Position numbers and translations under genes: made by a program. 64,000 nucleotides of DNA, taken from the NCBI RefSeq assembly GCF_014218335.1, contig NZ_AP023367.1:201001-265000 (forward strand), given 5' to 3'. Shown here piece by piece: positions 16,550-25,400 of this stretch. Within the stretch, counting starts at the first letter, position 1; every line of letters begins with the position of its first letter. The notes beneath the pieces are model-generated. The model saw only the letters and a program-made list of their open reading frames with translations, was not told the origin of the DNA and did no database searches. This stretch comes from Anaerocolumna cellulosilytica (GTDB taxonomy: Bacteria > Bacillota > Clostridia > Lachnospirales > Lachnospiraceae).

Positions 16550-18032
16550 GGTTAAGATACTATTGTCTCTGGTAAATTTTATTGATATTATAGAGTGCAG
16601 GATAACAAAAAGAGTAAATGAGCATGGCAGTGCAGTGATTACCGGACGTATCAAGGAAAAAGCAGAAAGTACGCTACTGAATCATACAGAGGAAGTACGT
16701 TATGCCTCCCTGGCCCTTCAGGATGAGGAAGGGGAGAACGAAGTGATTTTTAGCGGAATTGTGGAAAGCATTAAGATACGCACCGAGGCAGGAGTAAAAA
16801 CGGCAACGGTAACCTTAACAGGAGCCACAAGGCTGCTAGATATTACGGAGCGGACCAGAAGCTTTCAGAATGGGAGCATGACATATGGCGGTGTTCTAAA
16901 GCAGGTGACAGGAGCTTATTCCGGGCTTCAATATATTATGGGGGGAAGCGGACAAAGTTCGATCAATGACTTTCTGGTGCAGTATAAGGAAACAGACTGG
17001 GAGTTTATCAAGCGAATTTCTTCCCATTCCGGTGGGGTAGTAATGCCTCATTATAAATCCGGTGGAATTAAGTTCTATGTGGATGCTTTTCAAAGTGGAA
17101 AAAATAAAAAAATTGAACCGATAACCTATTCTGTGGAAAATGAACTGGATGAGTATTTCCAAAAAAAGAAAAATGGAGTAGAATTAAAGCATAAGGAGGA
17201 TGCCTGCTATTATACCTTTGAAAGCCGAGAAGTGTATGACTTAGGAGAGGGTCTTACCTTTCAGAACAAGAAACTATATGTACATGAGGTAAGGAGTGAA
17301 TTAAAGGGTTCTGAGCTTATACATTCCTATCGTTTGAAAACAGAAGGTGGTTTTCAAAATCAAAAGCAGTTTAATACGAAGATAATCGGAGCCTCCTTAG
17401 ATGGAAAAATTCTTGCCGTTTCTGGAGATAAGGTAAAGGTAAGCCTAGGGATAGATAAAAGTAAGGGCAGTCAAACTGCCAGATGGTTTTCTTTTTCTAC
17501 GGTATATTCCTCACCGGATGGCTCCGGCTGGTACTGCATGCCGGAGGAGGGTGACAGTGTACGGCTTTATTTTCCTAGTGAAAAAGAGAAGCATGCCTAT
17601 GTGGTCAGTTCCATCCATGTAGGAAGTGATAGTGAAGCCATCGGGGGTGCAGAAGCAGGTACCAGTGAGAGTGCGGGAGCCGGAGCCGGCATCAGTGCAA
17701 GTGCAGGGACAAGTCAAAAGGAAGCCCCTCGGAGCAACCCGGATAATAAGTCTATCCAGAATAAATACAACAAAAAGGTGGAACTGACACCAACTACTAT
17801 ACTGATAACCAATCAGGATGGAATGACCATCAAGTTAGATGATGAGGAAGGCATCAGCATTATCAGCAAAAAGGATATCCTAATCCAATCCGAAGAGAAC
17901 CTGGAAATCGTAAGCATGCAGGAGAGCATGACAATGGAAGCGGTGGAAGCCCTGGAGTTAATTCAGGGTGATACGAAGATAACGCTTAAGGAAGACATTG
18001 TTGTGGAAGGAGCTATGTTAAAGGTGCAATAG
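16542..18032 (+). CDS. VgrG-like / gpD-like spike protein 2
   Basis: This 496-residue paralogue of the spike at 14432-15775 has the same order: gpD-like base ('FLVQYKETDWEFIKRISSHS'), OB fold ('LDGKILAVSGDKVKVSLGID', 'WYCMPEEGDSVRLYF'), then a low-complexity Ala/Gly/Ser linker (about residues 365-393). A C-terminal beta-repeat stalk follows ('ILITNQDGMTIKLDDEEGIS', 'VEALELIQGDTKITL'). The linker and longer stalk distinguish it from spike 1. AGGAGGAGCAGG precedes ATG 16542. It ends 32 bases before the toxin gene, so it is the probable carrier of that toxin. Confidence 0.85.
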   Translation: MREVKILLSLVNFIDIIECRITKRVNEHGSAVITGRIKEKAESTLLNHTEEVRYASLALQDEEGENEVIFSGIVESIKIRTEAGVKTATVTLTGATRLLDITERTRSFQNGSMTYGGVLKQVTGAYSGLQYIMGGSGQSSINDFLVQYKETDWEFIKRISSHSGGVVMPHYKSGGIKFYVDAFQSGKNKKIEPITYSVENELDEYFQKKKNGVELKHKEDACYYTFESREVYDLGEGLTFQNKKLYVHEVRSELKGSELIHSYRLKTEGGFQNQKQFNTKIIGASLDGKILAVSGDKVKVSLGIDKSKGSQTARWFSFSTVYSSPDGSGWYCMPEEGDSVRLYFPSEKEKHAYVVSSIHVGSDSEAIGGAEAGTSESAGAGAGISASAGTSQKEAPRSNPDNKSIQNKYNKKVELTPTTILITNQDGMTIKLDDEEGISIISKKDILIQSEENLEIVSMQESMTMEAVEALELIQGDTKITLKEDIVVEGAMLKVQ

Positions 18033-18064
18033 CTTAAGGCATGTAGATGGAAAGGGGGAAAGGA

Positions 18065-19093
18065 ATGGGAGAAAGTATGGATTTTTCTGCGTCTGGCGGA
18101 ACGGTTACAGCACTTACCTTAGGATATGAGTTTAATCTGCTAGGTTCGCTTACAACATTAAGTGGGAAGAAATATCAGGAATTCGAAGAGATAGATGATG
18201 CCTTAATTGAGAAGGAAAAACCGAAGGAAGAGAAATTTTCCTTGGGAAAAGTGCTAGGATTTGCTGCGGCAGGGTTGGCAATTGTCGCAGTAGCAGCAGT
18301 GACTGTAGCATATGCGGCTTCTGTAGTGGTCAGCGGAGGAGCTACCTTGGCAGCGGCCCCCAGTTTAGTGCCAGCAATTATGGGATTTGGTACATTTGCA
18401 GTTGGTTCGATGTATGTCCTAAATAAAGCAAGTCAAGACATCAATGCAAAACATAATAGTAGTCTAAATGACTATATATTTGAAGCTGTAGTTGGAAGCG
18501 CTAGAGGAATGATAAGCACAGCAATTTTTACTTATATGGCACCAGCTACCCTAATAAATGTATTTGGGGCTGGCTTTATATCCGGAAATCTAGGTAGTGC
18601 ATATGAGCAGTTGATGCGAAAGGGTTGTATAGAGCCGTTTCAAGCATTAAAGGAAGGTATACTAGAAGGAGCTTTTGCATCTTTGTTATATGGAGCAGGC
18701 AAGTTTATTGGTGGGATTATTAATAAGTTGTCTTCCGCATTTAAAAAGATTCCTAAACAGCCTAGCCTAAGTACAACTGGAAACATAAATAATAGCAATA
18801 CTAGACCTAATCAGGTGCATCATTTTGCTTCAAATAAAAATTCAAAGTACACTAAGCAGTTTGAAAGTATTGTGAAGAAATATGGATTAAAATTAGATGA
18901 GATATGGAATAAAGAACTGATGCCACATCAAGGGAGGCATCCTAATGCATATCATGACTGGATATTGGAGCAACTACAAGAAATTGACCAAATTGCAAAT
19001 GGAAATAAAGATATCTTTTTAGAATTGTTTGAGAATGTAAAGAATATAGTAAGGGATAACCCGGACATGTTAAGAAAAATATTTTGGAAATAG
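18065..19093 (+). CDS. AHH-type nuclease toxin with hydrophobic N-terminal region
   Basis: Three in-frame ATGs exist (18047, 18065, 18077); 18065 is chosen for the GGGGGAAAGG just upstream, giving 342 residues. Residues 60-120 are hydrophobic and Ala/Gly-rich ('VLGFAAAGLAIVAVAAVTV'), and a second hydrophobic region lies at about 150-175. The last ~95 residues match the AHH family (HNH/endonuclease VII superfamily): 'HHFASNKN' (His252-His253), 'YGLKLDEIWNKELMPH' (His288), 'GRHPNAYHDWI' (His292, His297). This is a polymorphic-toxin layout: membrane-interacting leader plus nuclease tip. An Imm11-like immunity gene follows after 10 bases. DNase activity is inferred from the family. Confidence 0.8.
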   Translation: MGESMDFSASGGTVTALTLGYEFNLLGSLTTLSGKKYQEFEEIDDALIEKEKPKEEKFSLGKVLGFAAAGLAIVAVAAVTVAYAASVVVSGGATLAAAPSLVPAIMGFGTFAVGSMYVLNKASQDINAKHNSSLNDYIFEAVVGSARGMISTAIFTYMAPATLINVFGAGFISGNLGSAYEQLMRKGCIEPFQALKEGILEGAFASLLYGAGKFIGGIINKLSSAFKKIPKQPSLSTTGNINNSNTRPNQVHHFASNKNSKYTKQFESIVKKYGLKLDEIWNKELMPHQGRHPNAYHDWILEQLQEIDQIANGNKDIFLELFENVKNIVRDNPDMLRKIFWK

Positions 19094-19103
19094 GAGAAAT
19101 AAT

Positions 19104-19664
19104 ATGCAATATTATAAATTGATGTATAATTATGAAGATTGTAAGAATGCGATGTTTATAAATATTAATGAAAGTGATTTGAGTTTTGACAGGTATGATA
19201 TTAATAAGGGTGAATTTATAAAGTGCGAAGAAGTAAAAGGAATAATCGAGGAAGGCGAGTCTAATCAAACAGACTATATTTCAAATAATTTATCATGGTT
19301 GATTATTAGTGAAAAATTTAAAAAATTATTACAAGATTTTAAGATTGGTAATATTCAGTTTATTCCTGTAGTAAATGTAAATAATGATAAAAATATTGGT
19401 TATTTGGTTAATGTTATGAGTAGAGTTGATGCATTTGATGAAAAAAAATCTCTGTGTAAAAAAATAAAATTTAACAAGAATGGTAAGGAAGAAGTTTACT
19501 TATCGGTAATTAAATATGTATTAGCAAAAGAAAATATAGGAGATATGGACATGTTTAAAATATTAGGTCATGATATACCATTTTTTGTATCTGAGAGATT
19601 AAAAACAGAGTTACTAAATACAAAAATTACTGGTTGTGATTTCCAAAAAGTAAATGTGTCATAA
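19104..19664 (+). CDS. Candidate Imm11-family immunity protein
   Basis: The 186-residue acidic protein lies 10 bases downstream of the AHH toxin, the standard place for a cognate immunity gene. Its layout resembles Imm11 (DUF1629): 'MQYYKLMYN' at the start, 'WLIISEKFKKLLQDF', 'QFIPVVNV', a central 'YLVNVMSRVDAFD', and a late 'FFVSERLKTELLNTKITGCD'. GGAGAA precedes ATG 19104. Codon use is markedly more AT-rich than that of the spike genes, in keeping with a toxin-immunity tip swapped between strains. The protective role is inferred from family and position. Confidence 0.72.
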   Translation: MQYYKLMYNYEDCKNAMFININESDLSFDRYDINKGEFIKCEEVKGIIEEGESNQTDYISNNLSWLIISEKFKKLLQDFKIGNIQFIPVVNVNNDKNIGYLVNVMSRVDAFDEKKSLCKKIKFNKNGKEEVYLSVIKYVLAKENIGDMDMFKILGHDIPFFVSERLKTELLNTKITGCDFQKVNVS

Positions 19665-19690
19665 ATTTTTAGGCAAACTTGTATTAAGAG

Positions 19691-20029
19691 ATGCAACAAA
19701 GTTTAAAGATGGAGCAGATATTATTGCCAAGATTAAATAAAACTGAAGCTAAAATCCTTGAATATATTGCTTCACAAATTCAAATATTTCGGGTAAGCAA
19801 TGATAGAATTAAAATAAGAGAACTTGCTGGAGAAGAACAGATGGCATGTGTAGTTCATATCGGTTCTTATGGTAAGTTAAGTCTGGCATATACAGCAGTT
19901 TTAAAATGGATAGAAGATAATGATTATTCCATTACAGGACCACAGAGAGAGCTTTATTTAAAGGGAGAATGGGATTGCATTAAGGAAGAAGATTATGTTA
20001 CGGAAATACAATTTCCTATATCAAAATAG
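19691..20029 (+). pseudogene. Truncated MerR-type regulator remnant (GyrI-like effector-binding domain)
   Basis: The 112-residue frame begins with a helix like the dimerisation helix of MerR regulators ('ILEYIASQIQIFR') and continues with a GyrI-like / AraC effector-binding domain ('MACVVHIGSYGKLSLAYTAV', 'ITGPQRELYLKGEW', 'DYVTEIQFPI'). The N-terminal DNA-binding domain is missing, and only a weak ribosome site precedes ATG 19691. It therefore looks like a 5'-truncated remnant, ten bases before the inserted IS. It could still make a free ligand-binding domain. It marks the right edge of the toxin island. Confidence 0.6.
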
Positions 20030-20072
20030 TTAATATAAGAGGAAAGGGGCTGTAAAAAAACTCCCCTAAAAG

Positions 20073-20109
20073 AAAAATCGCTGAGGTCATGAGACTTCAG
20101 CGATTTTTT
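20073..20109 (+). terminator. Hairpin at the left end of the IS
   Basis: AAAAATCGCTGAGGTC (20073-20088) pairs with GACTTCAGCGATTTTT (20093-20108) at 15 of 16 positions with a 4-base loop and a T tract. It probably insulates the transposase gene from outside transcription. Confidence 0.75.
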
Positions 20110-20122
20110 GGTATAATTAATT

Positions 20123-21709
20123 ATGCAAATAAATAAAAACACCAATGATAATTATACAGTACGTCAGCTGAAATTACCATTGGAAATCGAAAAATTAATT
20201 AATATATCTGATCCAGTATACACGTTCTGTGAGGTGATGGATCACATCGACCTATCAAAATATTTTGTAGAGAAAGGCTACAGAACAGGTCGTCCAAGAT
20301 GTGATGAACAGAAACTCCTTAAAGTGATACTCTTTGCCTTCATGGAGCACGGAATTAGTTCTCTGCGTGAAATAGAAAAACTCTGTAGGAATGATATACG
20401 ATACCTGTATCTTCTTGATGAGATGAAGGCTCCTTCTTTTGCGACCTTTGGCAATCTTATACGCAATGAACTAACAGATTCCATAGAACAGATTTTTATT
20501 GACTTAAACAGTTACATTTTTGAAAAGGAGCATGTGGACCTGGAGCATACTTACATAGATGGAACAAAAATGGAAGCGAATGCCAACCGATATACCTGGG
20601 TATGGAAAAAGTCTTGTACAAAAAACCGAGGAAAGGTTTATGAAAAGATATCCACGCTAATTGATGCAATGAACCAGGAAGTATTAGGATATTTCGGTGT
20701 AAAACTTGATAAGAGAGATGAGTATGCTGTCGAATATGTATCTGAACTCTTGGAAATGTACAAGAATGCAACAAATCTGGTGGAATCCACGTTTGTATCT
20801 GGTTGTGGTCATAGAAAAAGCCTTCCGCAAAAACAATATCAGGAATTAGAGGGGTATCTAGAACGATTAAAGACATATGCACATCATATAGAAGTTTGTG
20901 GCGATGAAAGAAACAGTTATTCCAAAACCGATCACGATGCCACTTTTATGCGCATAAAACGGGATTATATGGGGAATGATCAGCTTCTCCCAGCGTACAA
21001 TCTACAGACCGCTGTCTGTGATGAATATATAGCGGTAGTTGATGTAAAACCATATGCATCAGATATGGAATGCTTTGTTCCTTTGATGGAAAAATTCAAT
21101 GAAATCTATGGTCATTATCCAAAGTATCCAGTTGCAGATGCAGGCTATGGTTCCTATAATAACTATCTTTACTGTGAAGAGCATGGGATGGAAAAATATA
21201 TGAAATTTACCATGTTCAAAAAAGAAACATCCGATAAGAAGTATCATGAAAATCCATATCGCGCAGTCAACTTTAAAAGAGACGAGAATGGAAATTTAAT
21301 ATGCCCAAATGGAAAGACTTTTCACTTTAAAAGCAAACAACATGTCTATAAAAACAAATACAGCAGAACCGAAGAAATCTATGAATGCAAATCATGTGAA
21401 GGCTGCCAGTTTAAAAACGATTGTTGTCCTAAGGCAAGCAAAAATAGAACTATTCGAATGAATCAGGAATTAACATCAATACATCAAGAGGTAATGACAA
21501 ATCTTGAATCAATACATGGCGCACTGTTGAGAATGAATCGTAGTATTCAAGCGGAAGGAACCTTTGGTATTTTAAAATGGAATAAATCCTACAAAAGATT
21601 ATTTCGAAGAGGTGAGAAAAACGCAATTCTTGAACTCACACTGATTTCTTGTGGTTTTAATCTTTATAAATATCATAATAAAAAACAGAGAAACAAGTTG
21701 GCTGCTTAA
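20123..21709 (+). CDS. IS1182-family transposase
   Basis: This 528-residue DDE transposase has an N-terminal DUF772-type domain ('LPLEIEKLINISDPVYTF', 'RPRCDEQKLLKVILFAFMEH'). Its catalytic core shows 'TYIDGTKMEANANRYTW' (first Asp), 'PVADAGYGSYNNYLYCEEHG' (second Asp) and 'IQAEGTFGILKWN' (Glu). A cysteine cluster 'CKSCEGCQFKNDCCPKASKN' lies before the last motif, as in many IS1182 members. The frame is intact from ATG 20123 to the stop, so the element may still be active. Start is supported by the TAATTATGC context; the ribosome site is weak. Confidence 0.92.
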   Translation: MQINKNTNDNYTVRQLKLPLEIEKLINISDPVYTFCEVMDHIDLSKYFVEKGYRTGRPRCDEQKLLKVILFAFMEHGISSLREIEKLCRNDIRYLYLLDEMKAPSFATFGNLIRNELTDSIEQIFIDLNSYIFEKEHVDLEHTYIDGTKMEANANRYTWVWKKSCTKNRGKVYEKISTLIDAMNQEVLGYFGVKLDKRDEYAVEYVSELLEMYKNATNLVESTFVSGCGHRKSLPQKQYQELEGYLERLKTYAHHIEVCGDERNSYSKTDHDATFMRIKRDYMGNDQLLPAYNLQTAVCDEYIAVVDVKPYASDMECFVPLMEKFNEIYGHYPKYPVADAGYGSYNNYLYCEEHGMEKYMKFTMFKKETSDKKYHENPYRAVNFKRDENGNLICPNGKTFHFKSKQHVYKNKYSRTEEIYECKSCEGCQFKNDCCPKASKNRTIRMNQELTSIHQEVMTNLESIHGALLRMNRSIQAEGTFGILKWNKSYKRLFRRGEKNAILELTLISCGFNLYKYHNKKQRNKLAA

Positions 21710-21797
21710 AATCCAAGAACTATACTCACAGCTTTATTAAGTGCACGCTTTTTTATGGAAAAATCAATCATAATCATAAAAAATAAATAAAAAAAAG

Positions 21798-21839
21798 AAG
21801 AATCACCAGAACCGGCATCTGTCGGAACTGGCGATTCTT
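21798..21839. terminator. Hairpin at the right end of the IS
   Basis: AAGAATCACCAG (21798-21809) pairs with CTGGCGATTCTT (21828-21839), 11 of 12 positions plus an inner CCG/CGG pairing. It would end transposase transcripts and may also end prs transcripts arriving from the other side. Confidence 0.65.
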
Positions 21840-21891
21840 AATTAAGGACTTATTTTACAGCCCCTTTCCTTGTAAGCATAAAGTAAGGTTC

Positions 21892-23061
21892 TTACTTCTT
21901 ATATTTATTTAAAATGTTCTGAATACGTTCGGTAGGACTTAATAATTTACTAATGGAGGAGTCGTGGTTTAAGGTATCGATTAATAAAGCAACATATTTA
22001 CTCATATCCACGTTAATATAGTAAGGTCTTGCTAATAATTCTTCTGTCTGATACACTAGGTTAGTAGTAAGCACTCTATCAATTAATCCTTGCTCGTAAG
22101 CTTCGTCAAACTTTTCTAAACCGTTTGTAAATAGACCAAAGGTAGATGCCACAAAGATTCTGCCGGCTTTACGTCTCTTTAACTCTTTTGCTACGTCAAT
22201 CATGCTTTCTCCAGAGGAAATCATGTCATCAATGATAAGCATATCTTTGCCTTCGATATCACTTCCTAAGAATTCATGAGCAACGATTGGGTTGCGTCCG
22301 TTAACGATAGTAGTGTAATCACGACGTTTATAGAACATACCAAGGTCAACTCCCATTACATTGGCAAAGTATACAGCCCTGTTCATGCCGCCTTCATCCG
22401 GGCTGATTACCATCATATGCTCTGCATCGATGTTAAGGTCAGGTACATTGTTAATTAAAGCTTTAATAAACTGATAAGTAGGCTGAACTGTCTCAAAGCT
22501 TTTTAAAGGAATTGCGTTTTGTACCCTTGGGTCATGAGCATCAAAGGTTAAGATACTTTCTACACCCATGTTGGTTAATTCCTGTAGTGCAAGTGCACAG
22601 TCAAGAGATTCTCTGGTACTGCGTCTGTGCTGTCTGCTTTCGTATAAGAAAGGCATTATTACCGTAATTCTGCGGGCTTTCCCTCCTACAGCAGCAATAA
22701 TTCTTTTTAAATCCTGATAGTGGTCATCGGGAGACATATGGTTTGTTTGACCACATACACTGTAGGTTAGACTGTAGTTACAAACGTCCAAAAGAAGATA
22801 AAGGTCAGAACCTCTGACAGATTCCCTGATTACGCCTTTTGCTTCTCCGGTACCAAATCTGGGACAGCACGCGTCGATAAGGTAAGAGTCACGCTGATAG
22901 CCGGAAAAGGCTATTGTTGAGGTATGTTCGCTTTCTCTTTCCTTTCTCCATTCCACAATGTAGTCATTTACTTTCTGACCCATAGCTTTACTGCTTTCCA
23001 AAGCAATAATTCCTAAAGTTCCCACGGGAATCGTTTCTAACATATTTTCTTGCTGCGGCAT
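21892..23061 (-). CDS. prs: Ribose-phosphate pyrophosphokinase
   Basis: This enzyme makes phosphoribosyl pyrophosphate (PRPP) from ribose 5-phosphate and ATP for nucleotide, His and Trp synthesis. At 389 residues it is longer than the typical ~315, as seen in a clostridial subgroup. Motifs: 'ITVIMPFLYESRQHRR' (ATP loop), 'LTFDAHDPRVQ', and the PRPP-binding 'MLIIDDMISSGES' near residue 280. The reverse complement shows GGAGGTCAAT before the ATG at 23061. It is an apparent single gene; an IS1182 element has landed 22 bases beyond its stop. B. subtilis prs also lies near spoVG and pth, so this agrees with a conserved neighbourhood. Confidence 0.9.
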   Translation of the reverse strand: MPQQENMLETIPVGTLGIIALESSKAMGQKVNDYIVEWRKERESEHTSTIAFSGYQRDSYLIDACCPRFGTGEAKGVIRESVRGSDLYLLLDVCNYSLTYSVCGQTNHMSPDDHYQDLKRIIAAVGGKARRITVIMPFLYESRQHRRSTRESLDCALALQELTNMGVESILTFDAHDPRVQNAIPLKSFETVQPTYQFIKALINNVPDLNIDAEHMMVISPDEGGMNRAVYFANVMGVDLGMFYKRRDYTTIVNGRNPIVAHEFLGSDIEGKDMLIIDDMISSGESMIDVAKELKRRKAGRIFVASTFGLFTNGLEKFDEAYEQGLIDRVLTTNLVYQTEELLARPYYINVDMSKYVALLIDTLNHDSSISKLLSPTERIQNILNKYKK

Positions 23062-23250
23062 TCTTATTGACCTCCAATGAAATTTAAAAGCACTTAGAGA
23101 ACCTGTATTTTAACATCCAAAAAAATCCTAAAAGCACTTATTGTTATATGTTTCGTAAAATGTCCATTAACGTTATACCATTAACCAGAAAGTTAGTCAA
23201 GGCTAAATGTAAAGAATGGCACATTTATGTCCTACGGGAAGTATTTCCTG

Positions 23251-24237
23251 TTAAAATAGTTTTTTAAGTCGAATATCCTCGCCAACAATCTTTAGCAGGG
23301 AATAATTACTGGCAATCCTTGAAAAAACACGTTCACTGTATATGGTGTTAATATTATCCAAAGAAAGGTTTGTAGAAATTATGGTCGATTTTCTTCTTAA
23401 AAATCGTTCATTAATACATAGATATAATTGTACATTCACAAAGGAGTTATTTAGCTCCGTACCTAAATCGTCTATGATAAGCAAATCACAATCAAGGATA
23501 TAATCAAACTGATTCTGAAACTCATAAGACTCTTCTCCTTTTGCAAACTTATTTTTTTCCAGTATATCAAATAACTGAAAAGCAGTCAGATATATAACAG
23601 TAAAGGCGCGGTCGAGCAGTTCCCTTGCAACACAATTTGCCAAAAAAGTTTTGCCTACTCCGGTATTTCCGTAAAGTAAGAGATTGTTATACTCTGTTCC
23701 AAAGTTATCTATAAAATTCCGGCATATCTCAACCACCTTCTTAATGTTTTCTCTGGGAGACATACGAACACTGGGATCAGTGTAATCACCGGAATAGTAA
23801 TCATATGAGAAGGTGTTAAAATTCTCTCTTACGATGGCAGTTTTTATATTGGACTGGGAATATACAATATCCACAATAGCCTGTTTAAAGCAATGACATT
23901 TTTCATTACCGATATAACCTGTATCCTTACAGTCCGGGCAATGGTGCTTAAGTTGTAGGTAGTCTTCAGGAAATCCGTGTTGTTCTAACAATGCCTTTCT
24001 TCTTGCCTCAGCTTGCTCCGTCAGTTTCTTAAGCCTTGGCATAGGTTTGCCGTCACCCATTAAAAGCAGTTTGGCACTGCTTACAGCGCAGGTAACTACC
24101 TCATCATCAATTTCCTTTAATTCCGGAATAGCGGCATAAGCCTCTGCGATACGAGTGTCCTGATTATGCTTGTTCGTAAGCTGTTTCGTATCATATTCCC
24201 GCAAAATCTTATTATATTGATAATTTTTTAAGGGCAT
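23251..24237 (-). CDS. DnaC/DnaI-like helicase loader ATPase
   Basis: ATG 24237 is chosen (328 residues) because GGAG lies six bases before it; an ATG at 24249 has its GGAAG too close. Zinc-binding cysteines occur in 'CPDCKDTGYIGNEKCHC' (about residues 105-121). The AAA+ core has Walker A 'GNTGVGKT', Walker B 'LLIIDDLG' and sensor 'IISTNLS'. It belongs to the IstB/DnaC family and lies 38 bases after the DnaD-like gene, like the DnaB/DnaD-DnaI pairs of Firmicutes that load the replicative helicase. The transposition role of IstB is unlikely because there is no partner transposase here. Confidence 0.85.
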   Translation of the reverse strand: MPLKNYQYNKILREYDTKQLTNKHNQDTRIAEAYAAIPELKEIDDEVVTCAVSSAKLLLMGDGKPMPRLKKLTEQAEARRKALLEQHGFPEDYLQLKHHCPDCKDTGYIGNEKCHCFKQAIVDIVYSQSNIKTAIVRENFNTFSYDYYSGDYTDPSVRMSPRENIKKVVEICRNFIDNFGTEYNNLLLYGNTGVGKTFLANCVARELLDRAFTVIYLTAFQLFDILEKNKFAKGEESYEFQNQFDYILDCDLLIIDDLGTELNNSFVNVQLYLCINERFLRRKSTIISTNLSLDNINTIYSERVFSRIASNYSLLKIVGEDIRLKKLF

Positions 24238-24275
24238 ACTAATCTCCATTCTTCCAAAATCTGCGAAAAACTATT

Positions 24276-25400
24276 TTATTGTTTATGTAACAGCCGCTGT
24301 TCCATGGAGGAATAATCCTCTTCGGTATAAGTGCGCTGGGGAAAGGCATTAAAGCGGTTATTTGCCGGTTTTTGCTGGGGAGCAGCCTTTACTTGGCCAG
24401 CTCTTGCGGCAGATAGTTTTTGATGTTCCGCATCCAAAGGTGCAATATTTGATAATTCCTTAACACCTTTTTTGTTCCAGTTTTCGAGGATTTTATCTGC
24501 ATATTTAAAGTCTGGCTTCTGTGTTTGTAGAATAGTTCGGTTGCAGGCTTCTACTATTATGTCTATGGTGAAACCGAACTTATTCATCCATTTACTGATA
24601 AGTTGTTTTTCAATCTGTCCGGGTGCCCGGTTTAATCCAAAAGCTTTATTAATTGCATTATAATTGTTGTTATACTGGGTGGTAGCGGCTTCTGCCTTCT
24701 CTACTGTATCAATTCCCTCCTCTGCCCAAGATAAGGCAACTGCTTCTATGTAGGAAGGATTCTTTTTGTTTTTAGAGACACAATATTCATACAGGTACAT
24801 TATAAGCTCTGCGGAAAAGTCAAGACTTTCATAAAGATATAAAATTAATTGTAAATCCATAGGCTTTATAAGTCGTTCTAAATAGATTTCAATAATGTTT
24901 AAGAGCCATTTCACTTCATCTGCTTCCGTAAGCTGTTTTATCTGTGCTTCAGAATAGGTTGGCTTTTCAAAGGTTCTATGTGGAATTGAAGGTGTTTTGG
25001 TAGCCGCAGACTCAGCCATAGTGTATTCCTCCACAGAAACGGTAGGAACAACCGCAGGTTCAGCCTCTATGGAAAGAACTGTATTAGTATGTGTTGTGCT
25101 GTAAATATTATTTATGGTGATGGAATCAATATCGTTCTTAGAATTCTTGGTAAGGGTTACCAGGTTTTCTTTTTCCCAATAGCTAAGAGCACGAATGATG
25201 TCTTTTTCTGTTTCATCCAGCCGGTCTGCTATGTTAGAAATGGTTATCTCGATATCAGCGAAGCTGTTCATGCACCGAAGAAGATACAGATATACTTTTA
25301 CATACGTGCCGTTTGCTGATGGCATGTAATTGTCAATAAATATATTGGGTATCAAGGTGGTATCCGGAACACTATTGGAACTTACTCTAATCGTACTCAT
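24276..25400 (-). CDS. DnaD-domain replication initiation protein
   Basis: This 374-residue protein belongs to the DnaD/DnaB-like family that remodels origin DNA and recruits the helicase loader. The N-terminal winged-helix region (about residues 25-95: 'GTYVKVYLYLLRCMNSFADI', 'IADRLDETEKDIIRALSYWE') is followed by a low-complexity linker. The DnaD domain then occupies about residues 200-320 ('YIEAVALSWAEEGIDTVEKA', 'WMNKFGFTIDIIVEACNRTI', 'ADKILENWNKKGV'). ATG 25400 is used; a GTG at 25412 with GGAG immediately before it is possible. The downstream gene is the DnaC-like loader. The promoter region carries tandem DnaA boxes. Confidence 0.82.
   Translation of the reverse strand: MSTIRVSSNSVPDTTLIPNIFIDNYMPSANGTYVKVYLYLLRCMNSFADIEITISNIADRLDETEKDIIRALSYWEKENLVTLTKNSKNDIDSITINNIYSTTHTNTVLSIEAEPAVVPTVSVEEYTMAESAATKTPSIPHRTFEKPTYSEAQIKQLTEADEVKWLLNIIEIYLERLIKPMDLQLILYLYESLDFSAELIMYLYEYCVSKNKKNPSYIEAVALSWAEEGIDTVEKAEAATTQYNNNYNAINKAFGLNRAPGQIEKQLISKWMNKFGFTIDIIVEACNRTILQTQKPDFKYADKILENWNKKGVKELSNIAPLDAEHQKLSAARAGQVKAAPQQKPANNRFNAFPQRTYTEEDYSSMEQRLLHKQ

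Larger units (their letters stand above)
20040..21870 (+). mobile_element. IS1182-family insertion sequence, complete
   Basis: The element is bounded by perfect 18-base inverted repeats: AGGAAAGGGGCTGTAAAA at 20040-20057 and its complement at 21853-21870. It carries one transposase gene (20123-21709). Terminator-like hairpins lie inside each end (20073-20109 and 21798-21839), which would block read-through into the transposase and out of the element. No clear target duplication is seen in the flanks. It sits between the regulator remnant and the 3' end of prs, disrupting no intact gene. Confidence 0.88.

Noticed and set aside
20040-21870. Target-site duplication of the IS
   Set aside because: Flanks share only a short TAAG-like string that does not abut the repeats, so no duplication is claimed.
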